Shown here piece after piece: positions 8,301-16,301 of a stretch of DNA of 64,000 bases (positions are counted from its first letter, which is position 1; every line of letters starts with the position of its first letter). Under the pieces are notes generated by a model that did not search any database, was not told the DNA's origin, and saw nothing but the letters and a program-made list of their open reading frames with translations. Made by a program: the position numbers and the translations under genes. The stretch lies in the NCBI RefSeq assembly GCF_902859915.1, contig NZ_CADIKK010000019.1, positions 1 to 64,000 on the forward strand, in the 5' to 3' direction. The DNA comes from Paraburkholderia ultramafica. Its GTDB lineage: Bacteria > Pseudomonadota > Gammaproteobacteria > Burkholderiales > Burkholderiaceae.

Positions 8301-8887
8301 CATGGTTTTGGCCTTTCCTTGAATTCATATCGGTCTATTGGCGTTGCCCCTGTGCGGGGCGGCACTCACTTTCTTTGCCGCCGCAAAGAAAGTAAGCAAA
8401 GAAAGCGGGCTCAAACCGCTAATTCTTAAGTGGGTCCCCTGGCTTGGAGGGGGTAGTGGTGCATCTGGAATCTGTGCGCTCGCACATTCCGCGTTAGTGA
8501 CAAAGCCATCATCCGTTCCCACTCCGCACTGCGTGCGTCGCGGACGGGTATGCCAGGGAAAGCCGTGGGTAGTTCTCTGCGCGGTGAAAAGCCATCGGCT
8601 TCGCCTCGGCGAGGCGCCGAATAAGACCAATGACCTGACGAAGTACCGCTTCGGCGCGCGCAGCGCCGCCGGAAGAATGACTGCCTTGTCACTGCCGCGG
8701 AATGTGCGAAGACACGGATTCCAGATGCACCACTACCCCCTCCAAGCCAGGGGACCCGCTTATGAGCTGGCGGTTTGAGCCCGCTTTCTTTGCTTACTTT
8801 CTTTGCGGCGGCAAAGAAAGTGAGTGCCGCCCCGCACAGGGGCAACGCAAATAGACCGACATGAAATCAAGGAAAGGCCAACACCAT
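8301..8887. repeat. About 590-bp element with two ~215-bp inverted arms
   Basis: The left arm (about 8301-8517) and right arm (about 8673-8887) are near-perfect reverse complements across a ~155-bp centre. Both contain GCCCCTGTGCGGGGC and the self-complementary CTTTCTTTGC-CGCC-GCAAAGAAAG hairpin, then TCCCCTGGCTTGGAGGGGG. I recognise the CTTTCTTTGCCGCCGCAAAGAAAG core as a frequent intergenic repeat in Paraburkholderia-like genomes (recollection, not a search). It could be a non-autonomous MITE-like element or a bidirectional transcription barrier between the ADH and LysR genes. Open frames inside it are products of the symmetry, not genes. Confidence 0.85.
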
Positions 8888-8955
8888 AAGAACACCACCG
8901 AAAGCGCCACGCAGGCAAATACCCCCAACCCGAACCCTCGACTGGAGTCTGCACC

Positions 8956-9912
8956 GTGATTGACAGAATAACTGCAATGCGCACATTCATCCGAATCGTG
9001 GACACCAACAGCTTCACCCGCGCAGCGGAATCCCTGAACATTCCTCGCGCGACGGCGACCACCATTGTCCAGAATCTGGAAGCCCTGCTGGGCACTGCGC
9101 TCCTGGCCCGCACCACGCGGCGTCTGAGCGTCACGCCCGAAGGCGCGGCCTACTACGAACGCTGCGCGCAAATCCTCGCCGATATCGACGAAATGGAAGC
9201 CAGCATCCGTCATGCAACCGACAACCTGACAGGTCGTCTGCGCATTGAAATGCCGGGCGCCGTCGCAAGCGCGATCGTCCTGCCGGCACTGGACGACTTC
9301 CACGCCCGCTACCCGAACCTCGATCTCGCCATCGGCGTAAGCAACCGCACCGTCGATCTGATCTCCGAAGCAATCGACTGCTGCATCCAGCTCGGCGAAT
9401 TGCCGGATTCGAATCTGGTCGCTCGACAGCTCGGCACGCTCGAACACGTGACCTGCGCAAGTCCGGCCTATCTGGCCCGTCGCGGCACGCCCGTCGATCT
9501 CGACGATCTGCGCGGACACGTCGCCGTCAACTGCATGTCGCCGCATAACGGCCGCGAAGTGGACTTCGATTTCGAAGTGGACGGCGACGCGCAAAACGTC
9601 AAGGTCAACGGCTTCGTCAAGGTCAGCGACGAGCAGGCGTATCTCACCTGCGGACTGCAAGGCCTCGGCCTGATTCAACCCGCGCGGATCGCCGCTCAGC
9701 CCTACCTCGATTCGGGACTGCTGCGCGAAGTGCTGCCGCAATGGAAACCCGTGCCAATGCCGGTCTCGGTGGCCTATATGAAGAACCGCCGCGTGTTGCC
9801 GCGCGTGCGGGCCTTCGTCGACTGGCTGGCGGAGTTGTTCGAAAAAGCGGAGCACGTCGATCAGGATCTCTCGCATGTCCGTCAGTTGCTGCGCGGCCTG
9901 CATCCCGCCTGA
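8956..9912 (+). CDS. LysR-family transcriptional regulator
   Basis: A 318-residue regulator. The N-terminal winged helix-turn-helix reads MRTFIRIVDTNSFTRAAESL, followed by a linker helix and the periplasmic-binding-like effector domain (RLRIEMPGAVASAIVLPALD, TCASPAYLARRGTP). The GTG start at 8956 has CTGGAG upstream; the ATG eight codons in (MRTF) is an alternative. It lies directly after the large inverted repeat, with no divergent partner gene, so its target is not evident. The 3' neighbour is a gene remnant on the other strand. Confidence 0.9.
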   Translation: MIDRITAMRTFIRIVDTNSFTRAAESLNIPRATATTIVQNLEALLGTALLARTTRRLSVTPEGAAYYERCAQILADIDEMEASIRHATDNLTGRLRIEMPGAVASAIVLPALDDFHARYPNLDLAIGVSNRTVDLISEAIDCCIQLGELPDSNLVARQLGTLEHVTCASPAYLARRGTPVDLDDLRGHVAVNCMSPHNGREVDFDFEVDGDAQNVKVNGFVKVSDEQAYLTCGLQGLGLIQPARIAAQPYLDSGLLREVLPQWKPVPMPVSVAYMKNRRVLPRVRAFVDWLAELFEKAEHVDQDLSHVRQLLRGLHPA

Positions 9913-9950
9913 GGCGGGTTGATTGCGGGCGCGCAGCGCCAATCAACGCG

Positions 9951-10337
9951 TCAGTTCAGTAGTGCGACCGGCACCGACCGCGTCAACAGATCAACGTAGA
10001 AATTGGACAGGTTCGGATTGTCGAAGCGTTTGACGATCGTCATCTTCTGCAAACCCGCCGGCGGCGAACCCTTATATCCCGTTGCCTTGCCGTCATTGGC
10101 GCCGAAGCTCTTATCCACGTCCACCCACTCGTCCACGGTCTGCGTCGCGAACGCTGGATGCATCAGATACGCGAGCGTTAGTGTGTCCCAGATGTTCGTC
10201 GTGTAGTTCGGGTTCGTCTCGAAACCGTTCTTGCCGTCGAAACCATAGCCGTTCAACGTCTTGAACAGTTGCGTGATGATGGTCTGCTTCGCCGCGTCGT
10301 GCGGGTATGCAAGGCAGACCGCGTTGCACGCCCGCCC
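9951..10337 (-). pseudogene. Nucleoside hydrolase, C-terminal fragment
   Basis: An open frame of about 128 codons with no start codon of its own that fits. Its residues WDTLTLAYLMHPAFATQTVD, VDVDKSF and QKMTIVKRFDN correspond to the C-terminal quarter of inosine/uridine-preferring nucleoside hydrolases. The frame enters from a stop at 10338, twelve bases from the 3' end of zwf, so the N-terminal two thirds, including the DxDxxxDD calcium site, are gone. A deletion has fused its tail next to zwf. Confidence 0.65.
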
Positions 10338-10349
10338 TCACGCATCCAC

Positions 10350-11831
10350 TTACTGCGACTCTTCCGCCCACACGGCATTCTCACGAGCCATCAGCGCGGT
10401 CGACGCCGCCGGCCCGAACGTGCCCGCCGTATAAGCGCGCGGCTTGTCGCCCGACTTGCCCCAGCCTTCCAGAATCGGCTCGGCCCACGCCCAGGCGGCT
10501 TCCAGTTCGTCGCGACGCATGAAGTGCGTCAGACGCCCGCGAATCACGTCGATCAGCAAACGCTCGTACGCTTCCGCGCGACGTTCGGTGAAGGCCTGCT
10601 GCAAATCCAGATTCAGATTCACCGGCAGCATGTGCATGCCGCTGCCCGGTTCCTTCGCGAGCATCTGCAACTGGATCGACTCTTCCGGCTGCAACTGGAT
10701 CACGAGACGGTTGCCATAGTTGCGTCCACCGCTCGGAATGATCGAGAACGGCAGCTCGGAGAACTCGATGACGATCTCCGACACTTTCTTCTGCATCCGT
10801 TTGCCGGTACGCAGATAAAACGGCACGTTGGCCCAGCGCCAGTTGTTGATGTGCGCGCGCAACGCGACGAACGTTTCGGCGCGGCTACCCGCCGGCACGT
10901 TGTCTTCTTCGAGGTAGCCCTTGACCGCCTCGCCGTCCACCGCGCCCGCGGTGTACTGGCCACGCACGGTATCGCGGACGATGTCCTCGGGCGTCATCGG
11001 ACGCAGCGAGCGCAGCACCTTGAGCTTTTCGTCGCGCACCGCGTCCGGGTTGAGCGACACCGGCGGCTCCATCGCAACGATGCACAGCAATTGCAGCAGG
11101 TGGTTCTGCACCATGTCGCGCAGCGCACCGGTCTTGTCATAGAAGCCCGCGCGGCTGCCCACACCGACCGTTTCCGCGACCGTGATCTGCACGCGCTTGA
11201 TATACGGCGCCTGCCACAGCGGGCCGAAAATCGGATTGCCGAAGCGCAGCACCATCAGGTTCTGCACGGTTTCCTTGCCGAGGTAGTGGTCGATCCGGTA
11301 GATCTGCGCTTCGCTGAAATGCTTGCCGACCGCCGTGTTGATCTCCTGCGCGGACGCCAGATCGTGGCCCAGCGGCTTTTCGAGCACCACGCGCGAATTG
11401 CCGTCGACCAGCCCCGCCGACGCAAGGTGATCGCAGATATGGGTGAACAGATCCGGCGAGGTCGCGAGATAGAACACGCGGCGCACGCCGTCGCGCGACG
11501 CCTCTTTCAGACGCTGGTAGTCGTCGGCCGAATCGACATCCATACGCACGTACTCGAACAGCGCCAGAAACTTGTCCCAGGCGGCGCCATCGAACGCCTT
11601 CTTTTCGATGAAGGGCTTGGCCTTCAACTCCATGAATTCGTTGATGTACTCGTCACGCGACCAGGGCTTGCGGCCGATCGTGAGAATGCGGGTGTCCGGC
11701 GGCAGATTGCAGTGCAGATGCGCCATGTAGAGCGCGGGCAGCAGCTTGCGAAACGACAGGTCGCCGGTGCCGCCGAAGATGATCATATCGAGCGGCAGGT
11801 CAGGAGTGGCAGGAGCGTGTTGGGTCGTCAT
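10350..11831 (-). CDS. zwf: Glucose-6-phosphate 1-dehydrogenase
   Basis: A 493-residue cytosolic enzyme oxidising glucose 6-phosphate to 6-phosphogluconolactone and producing NADPH for the pentose phosphate and Entner-Doudoroff routes. The coenzyme motif is IIFGGTGDLSFRKLLPAL (residues 17-34), the active-site signature is RIDHYLGKE (near 180), and EKPLGHDL and FYLRTGKRM are present. Length is standard. No edd, pgl or hexR gene is adjacent. Upstream, 11832-12076 holds no gene and presumably the promoter. The nucleoside hydrolase fragment sits immediately downstream. Confidence 0.97.
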   Translation of the reverse strand: MTTQHAPATPDLPLDMIIFGGTGDLSFRKLLPALYMAHLHCNLPPDTRILTIGRKPWSRDEYINEFMELKAKPFIEKKAFDGAAWDKFLALFEYVRMDVDSADDYQRLKEASRDGVRRVFYLATSPDLFTHICDHLASAGLVDGNSRVVLEKPLGHDLASAQEINTAVGKHFSEAQIYRIDHYLGKETVQNLMVLRFGNPIFGPLWQAPYIKRVQITVAETVGVGSRAGFYDKTGALRDMVQNHLLQLLCIVAMEPPVSLNPDAVRDEKLKVLRSLRPMTPEDIVRDTVRGQYTAGAVDGEAVKGYLEEDNVPAGSRAETFVALRAHINNWRWANVPFYLRTGKRMQKKVSEIVIEFSELPFSIIPSGGRNYGNRLVIQLQPEESIQLQMLAKEPGSGMHMLPVNLNLDLQQAFTERRAEAYERLLIDVIRGRLTHFMRRDELEAAWAWAEPILEGWGKSGDKPRAYTAGTFGPAASTALMARENAVWAEESQ

Positions 11832-12076
11832 AGCGCGGTCGCAGCGTCGTGATGGAGGAGGCGTCGGTCAAGGGACAGAAAAAAGGGTGAGCAAGGCGCC
11901 CGCGCCGGCGGACCGGCACTTTTTTCTGGCAAACGCCTATGTTGCAACGTTTTGAGATTGTTTGCACGGCAACATGTGCCTCAGGTTGGCGCAAGATGCC
12001 AACCTGGGTGGCAGAGGGCTGCTCTTACGGGGTTTATTGCGGCTGAGGGCGGGCGGCCGACCCGCACTCGCCGCCC

Positions 12077-12709
12077 CTATCGCACGATCCGGCCAAGCAC
12101 CATGCCGCGCCCCGCATAGAAACGCGCCATCGTTGCAAATGGCAGATACACGTTGGCCTGATGCGGCGCGATGCCCGAGGGATTATGAAACCACACGCCG
12201 TGGCGATCGCGTCCATGCAGCAGAATCAGATGGCCGCCGTGGCGTTGATTCGGCCGCTCGGGATAGCGGATCTCGGGGCTCACGGAGACAATCGCCAGCG
12301 TATCGGCGTTCAGGTGCGCGGCGATCTCTTCGAGCGGCGCCTGCGGCAGCACCTCGACCTGAATACCGAACGCGCCGGCCGTCCACTCGGCAAACGGCCG
12401 GTAGATCAACCCGTCGACGCCGCCGTCCTCGCGCATCCGGTACACGCCATGCCGCAATGCTTCATCGAGCAGCGCGGCGCGCGGCGCGTGGCCGATGCGC
12501 CAGTAGTCGAGCGCGGATTCGAGGCACGTCAGGCCGCACAAGCGTTTGGCCCAGAAACGGTAACGCTCCGGGTCGGCGAACCCGCTGCGCTGCCAGTGGG
12601 GATCGTCGCAAGGGTCGCCCTGCTGCTCGACGATATGCCGAACCCATTCGGGGCTGCCCCATTGCGTGTAATACGGGACGTCGGCGTGGCGGAGTGTCGG
12701 TTGGTTCAT
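12077..12709 (-). CDS. C39-like (papain-fold) peptidase family protein
   Basis: A 210-residue protein with the layout of C39-like cysteine peptidases. A Cys occurs in CGLTCLESALDYW (about residues 58-70), where family members have the catalytic CG..C or CG..S block, and a His in HGGHLILLHGRD (about 157). The Asp/Asn equivalent is probably the N of WFHNPSG. There is no signal peptide, so it is probably cytosolic. The substrate is unknown. It lies in the same direction as the broken FAD oxidoreductase upstream, 27 bp away, so the two may once have been an operon. Confidence 0.65.
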   Translation of the reverse strand: MNQPTLRHADVPYYTQWGSPEWVRHIVEQQGDPCDDPHWQRSGFADPERYRFWAKRLCGLTCLESALDYWRIGHAPRAALLDEALRHGVYRMREDGGVDGLIYRPFAEWTAGAFGIQVEVLPQAPLEEIAAHLNADTLAIVSVSPEIRYPERPNQRHGGHLILLHGRDRHGVWFHNPSGIAPHQANVYLPFATMARFYAGRGMVLGRIVR

Positions 12710-12736
12710 CGGTGGTGCGTAGGAGTGGCGGGTGTT

Positions 12737-13178
12737 TTACAGCATGCTGCGGGGCCGCTGCATCGTGCCGTCGAAGAAACGCTGCACGCGGAACGCCGAC
12801 AGATCGAGGGAAGCCTCGCCGCCGTCGTTCATTTCCGCGAGCAGCTTGCCGACGATCGGCCCCATCGCGAAACCGTGACCGCAAAAGCCGGTGGCAATCG
12901 TCAGGCCGCAGACCTGCGGCGGCGCGTCGATCACCGGAATGCCGTCGGGCAGCACGTCGATCAGACCGGCCCATGATTCGACCTCCTGCGCGTCTTTCAA
13001 CGCGGGGAACAACGCGCGCAGTTTTTTCAACGCGCGCGGCGCGTGGCTCACGTTCGGCTGCGGATGCGGATCGCGCGGATGCAGCACCCGCTCACTGTCC
13101 GGCCACCACGTCGGCATGGGTCGGAAACGGTTGGTCGGCTGGGGTGAAGTTCGCGTGCAGCGGGTAGGTCGTGGTCAT
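12737..13178 (-). pseudogene. FAD-dependent (DAO-type) oxidoreductase with internal deletion
   Basis: ATG 13178 begins MTTTYPLHANFTPADQPFPT followed by HADVV, where a DAO-family enzyme would go on into the GxGxxG dinucleotide-binding loop. Instead the frame ends almost at once. A second frame (126 codons from 13117) gives the C-terminal part of such an enzyme: ESWAGLIDVLPDGIPVID, then TIATGFCGHGFAMGPIVGKL and the end VQRFFDGTM. About 250 residues, including the whole FAD-binding core, are missing near 13100. The remaining product cannot be a functional flavoenzyme. Confidence 0.7.
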
Positions 13179-13329
13179 CAGGCAAGCCGGTTTTAAGTGT
13201 GGGCATAATCTTCGCAGGCAGGCGGGTTGTCCGCAATGCCGGCGTGAGAGCGAAGAAGCCCAGCTGGATGCGTGGCTGGCATTGGATACCGGCTCGATGC
13301 TGGCGGTGTTTATGCGTCACACAGATAAT

Positions 13330-13433
13330 TGCAAATTATTCGTCTGGCAGATATCTGCAAAATATTCGCGAGGCGAATATTTGACAAATATTCGTTTGAC
13401 GCATAAATTGCATTTATTCGCCTCACAGATAAT
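13330..13433 (+). promoter_or_regulatory. Probable HipB operator: four 26-bp-spaced repeats over a promoter
   Basis: A 13-base element occurs four times at exactly 26-bp spacing: TGCAAATTATTCG, TGCAAAATATTCG, TGACAAATATTCG and TTGCATTTATTCG, with ATTCG at 13338, 13364, 13390 and 13416. Between them lies a perfect dyad, AAATATTCG-CGAGG-CGAATATTT (13360-13382). A sigma70-like promoter, TTGACA (13381-13386), 17 bp, TAAATT (13404-13409), is embedded in the array, 30 bp before the hipB start. HipB proteins repress their own operons by binding multiple sites, so this is a strong operator candidate. Confidence 0.8.
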
Positions 13434-13438
13434 CCGTC

Positions 13439-13693
13439 ATGCTCCACCTCATCGCCACACCGGACCAGCTGGCCCAGCTGCTTGCCGCCAGCCGGCGGCA
13501 AGCAGGCCTCACGCAGACCGAGGCCGCCGCGCGGATCGGCGTCAGCCAGAGCCGCATTTCGGCACTGGAAACCGACGCCGACGCCCTCACCCTCAACCAA
13601 TTGCTGGCGCTGTGCGGCATCTACGGCCTGCAATTGCAAGTGCGCGACAAGAGCCAGCCGGTGGCTGAGCCGGCGCCGATCGTCGAGTGGTGA
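13439..13693 (+). CDS. hipB: HipB-like antitoxin/repressor
   Basis: An 84-residue XRE-family helix-turn-helix protein (LAASRRQAGLTQTEAAARIG, SQSRISALE) with the short C-terminal tail seen in HipB proteins. It neutralises the downstream kinase toxin and binds the operon operator. The stop codon lies within the start region of hipA, so the genes are translationally coupled. The promoter region carries four phased repeats (13330-13433). The pair sits in a stretch with broken genes on the left. Confidence 0.88.
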   Translation: MLHLIATPDQLAQLLAASRRQAGLTQTEAAARIGVSQSRISALETDADALTLNQLLALCGIYGLQLQVRDKSQPVAEPAPIVEW

Positions 13694-13695
13694 TC

Positions 13696-15036
13696 ATGGC
13701 CCGGCAAACGCATTCACGCGCGCTGTCGGTATGGGCCAACGGCGAACGTGTCGGTGTCTGGCGCCTGCCTGCTCGCGGCCCCATGGAGTTCACCTACGAT
13801 CCCGCATGGGTCGCGTCGCCCGCGGGCCGGCCGTTGTCGCTGTCGTTGCCGTTCACGCCGGGCAACATGGCGCAAAAAGGGCCGCGGGTGCTGAACTACT
13901 TCGACAACCTGCTGCCCGACAGCGAGGCGATCAGAAAGCGCATCGCCCAACGCTACCAGACTGAAACGCTCGATGCGTTCGACCTGCTGCAAGCCATCGG
14001 CCGCGATTGCGTGGGCGCCGTCCAGCTGCTCGCCGAAGACGACATGCCGAGCGGCGTCGACCGGATCGAGGGAACGCCGCTCCGGGACGCCGAGATCGAG
14101 GTCATGCTGGCCCGCACGGTCAGCAATCCGGCGCTAGGCGCGCCTGACGAAACCGACGACTTCCGCATCTCGCTCGCCGGCGCGCAGGAAAAAACCGCGC
14201 TGCTGTGGCACGACGGCAAATGGCAGCGGCCGCATGGCGCCACGCCCACCACGCACATTTTCAAACTGCCGCTCGGCCTGGTCGGCAACAGGCTCGCCGA
14301 CCTCAGCACTTCGGTTGAAAACGAGTGGCTGTGTTTGCGGATTCTGCGCGCCTACGGTCTGCCGGTCGCGAACACGGAGATCATGACGTTCGGCAAGCAG
14401 CGGGTGCTGAGCGTCGAACGCTTCGACCGGCAACTGCATTCGAGCGGGCAATGGCTGTTGCGCCTGCCGCAGGAAGACTTCTGCCAGGTGTACGGCGTGC
14501 CGTCGCATCGCAAGTACGAAAACGAAGGCGGTCCCGGTGTGCTCGACCTCGCGCGGATTCTTCAGCAATCGGTGACGGCCCGGCAGGACATCGAAACGCT
14601 GCTGGCGAGCCAGATTCTGTTCTGGATGCTGGCGGCGCCGGACGGCCACGCCAAGAACTTCAGCATCCGCCTGCTGGCGGGCGGCCAGTTCCGCATGACG
14701 CCGCTTTACGACGTGATGTCGATCTGGCCGGTGGAAGGCAACGGCCCCAACCAGTGGTCATGGTTCAAGGCCAGACTCGCGATGGGCATGTGGTCGCGCA
14801 GCAAACACGATGCGTTCCGCGACGTGCAGCGGCGCCACTTCAACACGATGGCGCTGAAGTGCTCGTATGCCGCTCACGCCGAGCCCTTGATCCAGCGGCT
14901 GATCGAGCAGACGCCCGAAGTGATCGCGCGGGTCTCGGCGGAATTGCCCGAGCGCTTTCCGGGCAAGGTGGCCGAACGGATTTTCAAAGGACTGAAGAGC
15001 TCGGCGGCCAAGCTCGAAAAGATGCCGGCGACATAG
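13696..15036 (+). CDS. hipA: HipA-like serine/threonine kinase toxin
   Basis: A 446-residue HipA-fold kinase of a type II toxin-antitoxin module. The couple_hipA N-terminal domain (SVWANGERVGVW...) is followed by the nucleotide loop SLAGAQEKTALLW (about 155-167), the catalytic Asp in AAPDGHAKNFSI (about 315) and the metal-binding Asp in TPLYDVMS (about 337). All key residues are present, so it should be active. E. coli HipA phosphorylates glutamyl-tRNA synthetase; the target here is unknown. ATG 13696 is preferred; GTG 13687 and 13690 are alternatives overlapping the hipB stop. Confidence 0.92.
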   Translation: MARQTHSRALSVWANGERVGVWRLPARGPMEFTYDPAWVASPAGRPLSLSLPFTPGNMAQKGPRVLNYFDNLLPDSEAIRKRIAQRYQTETLDAFDLLQAIGRDCVGAVQLLAEDDMPSGVDRIEGTPLRDAEIEVMLARTVSNPALGAPDETDDFRISLAGAQEKTALLWHDGKWQRPHGATPTTHIFKLPLGLVGNRLADLSTSVENEWLCLRILRAYGLPVANTEIMTFGKQRVLSVERFDRQLHSSGQWLLRLPQEDFCQVYGVPSHRKYENEGGPGVLDLARILQQSVTARQDIETLLASQILFWMLAAPDGHAKNFSIRLLAGGQFRMTPLYDVMSIWPVEGNGPNQWSWFKARLAMGMWSRSKHDAFRDVQRRHFNTMALKCSYAAHAEPLIQRLIEQTPEVIARVSAELPERFPGKVAERIFKGLKSSAAKLEKMPAT

Positions 15037-15370
15037 GCTCACGCCGGGCCGCGCCAGGCGGCATTTCGCCGCCACGCGCCGCGCCCGGCGACCCGCCGCC
15101 CCGCCTGACACATTTCCATACAGATGCGGCACCAGTTCATCGGTAAAATGCGATTGATGCTAAATAGATAAAAAACCGCCGGTATGTCCGTTTTGTACCT
15201 CGCACTGACGGGCTCGGCGGTGGTCTTACAAAAATACAAATCGCGATACTTTTTACGGTACATTTGCGGTCCCCCTGCGTAGCCGGCCAATGCGCATCGG
15301 CGTGCAGGGGCGCACCGCGCCTGTCGTATCGCACTCCAGCACCCTTTAAGACGGCGGATTCTCACGCAGT
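15037..15370. other. hipA-betR intergenic region
   Basis: A 334-bp gap. A GC hairpin, GGCGGC-ATTTC-GCCGCC (15057-15073), follows hipA but lacks a T tract, so it is at best a weak terminator. From 15120 the sequence turns AT-rich (GCTAAATAGATAAAAAACC; TACAAAAATACAAATCGCG) and probably holds the promoter of the regulator at 15371. No gene seen. Confidence 0.4.
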
Positions 15371-16225
15371 ATGACCAACGAAACAAACTCACCTGACTCC
15401 ATCGCAGTCGCCGAACGCGTGCGCGAGTTGATGAGCCGGCATGGAATCGGCAAACGCCAGCAAACCACTGAGTTGTGCCGCATTCTCGATCTGAGTTTTT
15501 CACAGGGACACCGCAAGCTGCGCGGCAACAGCCCGTGGACCCTGTCGCAGATCAAGAAGGTGGCCGAGGTGTTCGGCGAACCCGCCGCCCAGCTGTTCGG
15601 CGCGCAATCGCTTGATCCGGGCATGGTCGGGGCGATCGCCCAGGAAGCCGTGTTCTGCATCGGCGCGGTCGAGCTGGCGTGTACCGCGTGGATCGGCGCC
15701 GCGCTCGAACCGGGCAGCCGCCCGGAATACGTCGCGTACTCGAGGCTCGGCCAATGGCGCGTGGCCCGCCACGACGGCACGCTTTACCAAAGCGCGTACG
15801 AGGTCCACAAGATCGAGATCTATCCGCGCCGCGCCGAAACCGACAAGCCGACCATCGCCGTGGTCGACGACGATCAGGCCAGCGCCGACAATCTGCGCGA
15901 CTATCTGGAGCGCAGCGGCTTCGCGGCGGTGGCGATCTACGGGCTCGCAGCGTTCGCCGAACAACTGCAAACACAGGTGTTCGACGGCGTCGTGATCGAC
16001 TGGCTGTTCGGCGCGCAGACCTCGGCGGCCGCGATTCAGGCGGTGCGTGCCTCGGAGAATCCGGACGCGCCGATCTTCGTGCTGACGGGCGAACTGCTGA
16101 CCGGCAAGGCCAGCGAATCGGAGATCAGCCAGGTGATCCGCGATTACGACGTCGCGTGCTATGAAAAGCCCGCGCGCATGGCGATCCTGGTCGCCGATCT
16201 GTCCAAGCGGCTCAATCGGCCGTAA
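15371..16225 (+). CDS. BetR-type helix-turn-helix protein with C-terminal receiver domain
   Basis: A 284-residue regulator. Residues ~10-75 (VAERVRELMSRHGIGKRQQT ... FSQGHRKLRGNSPWTLSQIK) match the BetR DNA-binding domain. Residues ~155-280 form a CheY-like receiver (IAVVDDDQASADNLRDYLE; DGVVIDWLFG with the candidate phospho-Asp; FVLTGE; CYEKPAR). The order DNA-binding domain first, receiver last, is unusual compared with OmpR/NarL regulators. It converges on the hybrid histidine kinase 77 bp away, which is the obvious phosphodonor candidate. Confidence 0.85.
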   Translation: MTNETNSPDSIAVAERVRELMSRHGIGKRQQTTELCRILDLSFSQGHRKLRGNSPWTLSQIKKVAEVFGEPAAQLFGAQSLDPGMVGAIAQEAVFCIGAVELACTAWIGAALEPGSRPEYVAYSRLGQWRVARHDGTLYQSAYEVHKIEIYPRRAETDKPTIAVVDDDQASADNLRDYLERSGFAAVAIYGLAAFAEQLQTQVFDGVVIDWLFGAQTSAAAIQAVRASENPDAPIFVLTGELLTGKASESEISQVIRDYDVACYEKPARMAILVADLSKRLNRP

Positions 16226-16301
16226 CGCCGGCCATCACCGCGCCGCCAGGCGGCTGAAGGTGCGTGCTCCGCTTTCATTGCCGCACCGCGCGCGCCGCGC
16301 A

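Noticed and set aside
8338..8845. Overlapping frames on both strands with the same start LPLCGAAL/FFAAAKKVSKESG
   Set aside because: They arise because the inverted arms encode the same repeat on each strand; the repeat, not a protein, explains them.
10269..11852. 527-codon plus-strand frame
   Set aside because: Antisense of zwf, whose identity is certain.
12161..12976. 271-codon plus-strand frame
   Set aside because: Antisense of the C39-like gene and the FAD oxidoreductase remnant; no protein-like pattern.
13330..13433. CRISPR-like array
   Set aside because: Repeats are short (about 13 bp) with 13-bp spacers, overlap a promoter and lack cas genes; an operator array fits better.
15057..15073. 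Intrinsic terminator after hipA
   Set aside because: A GC stem is present but there is no T tract downstream.
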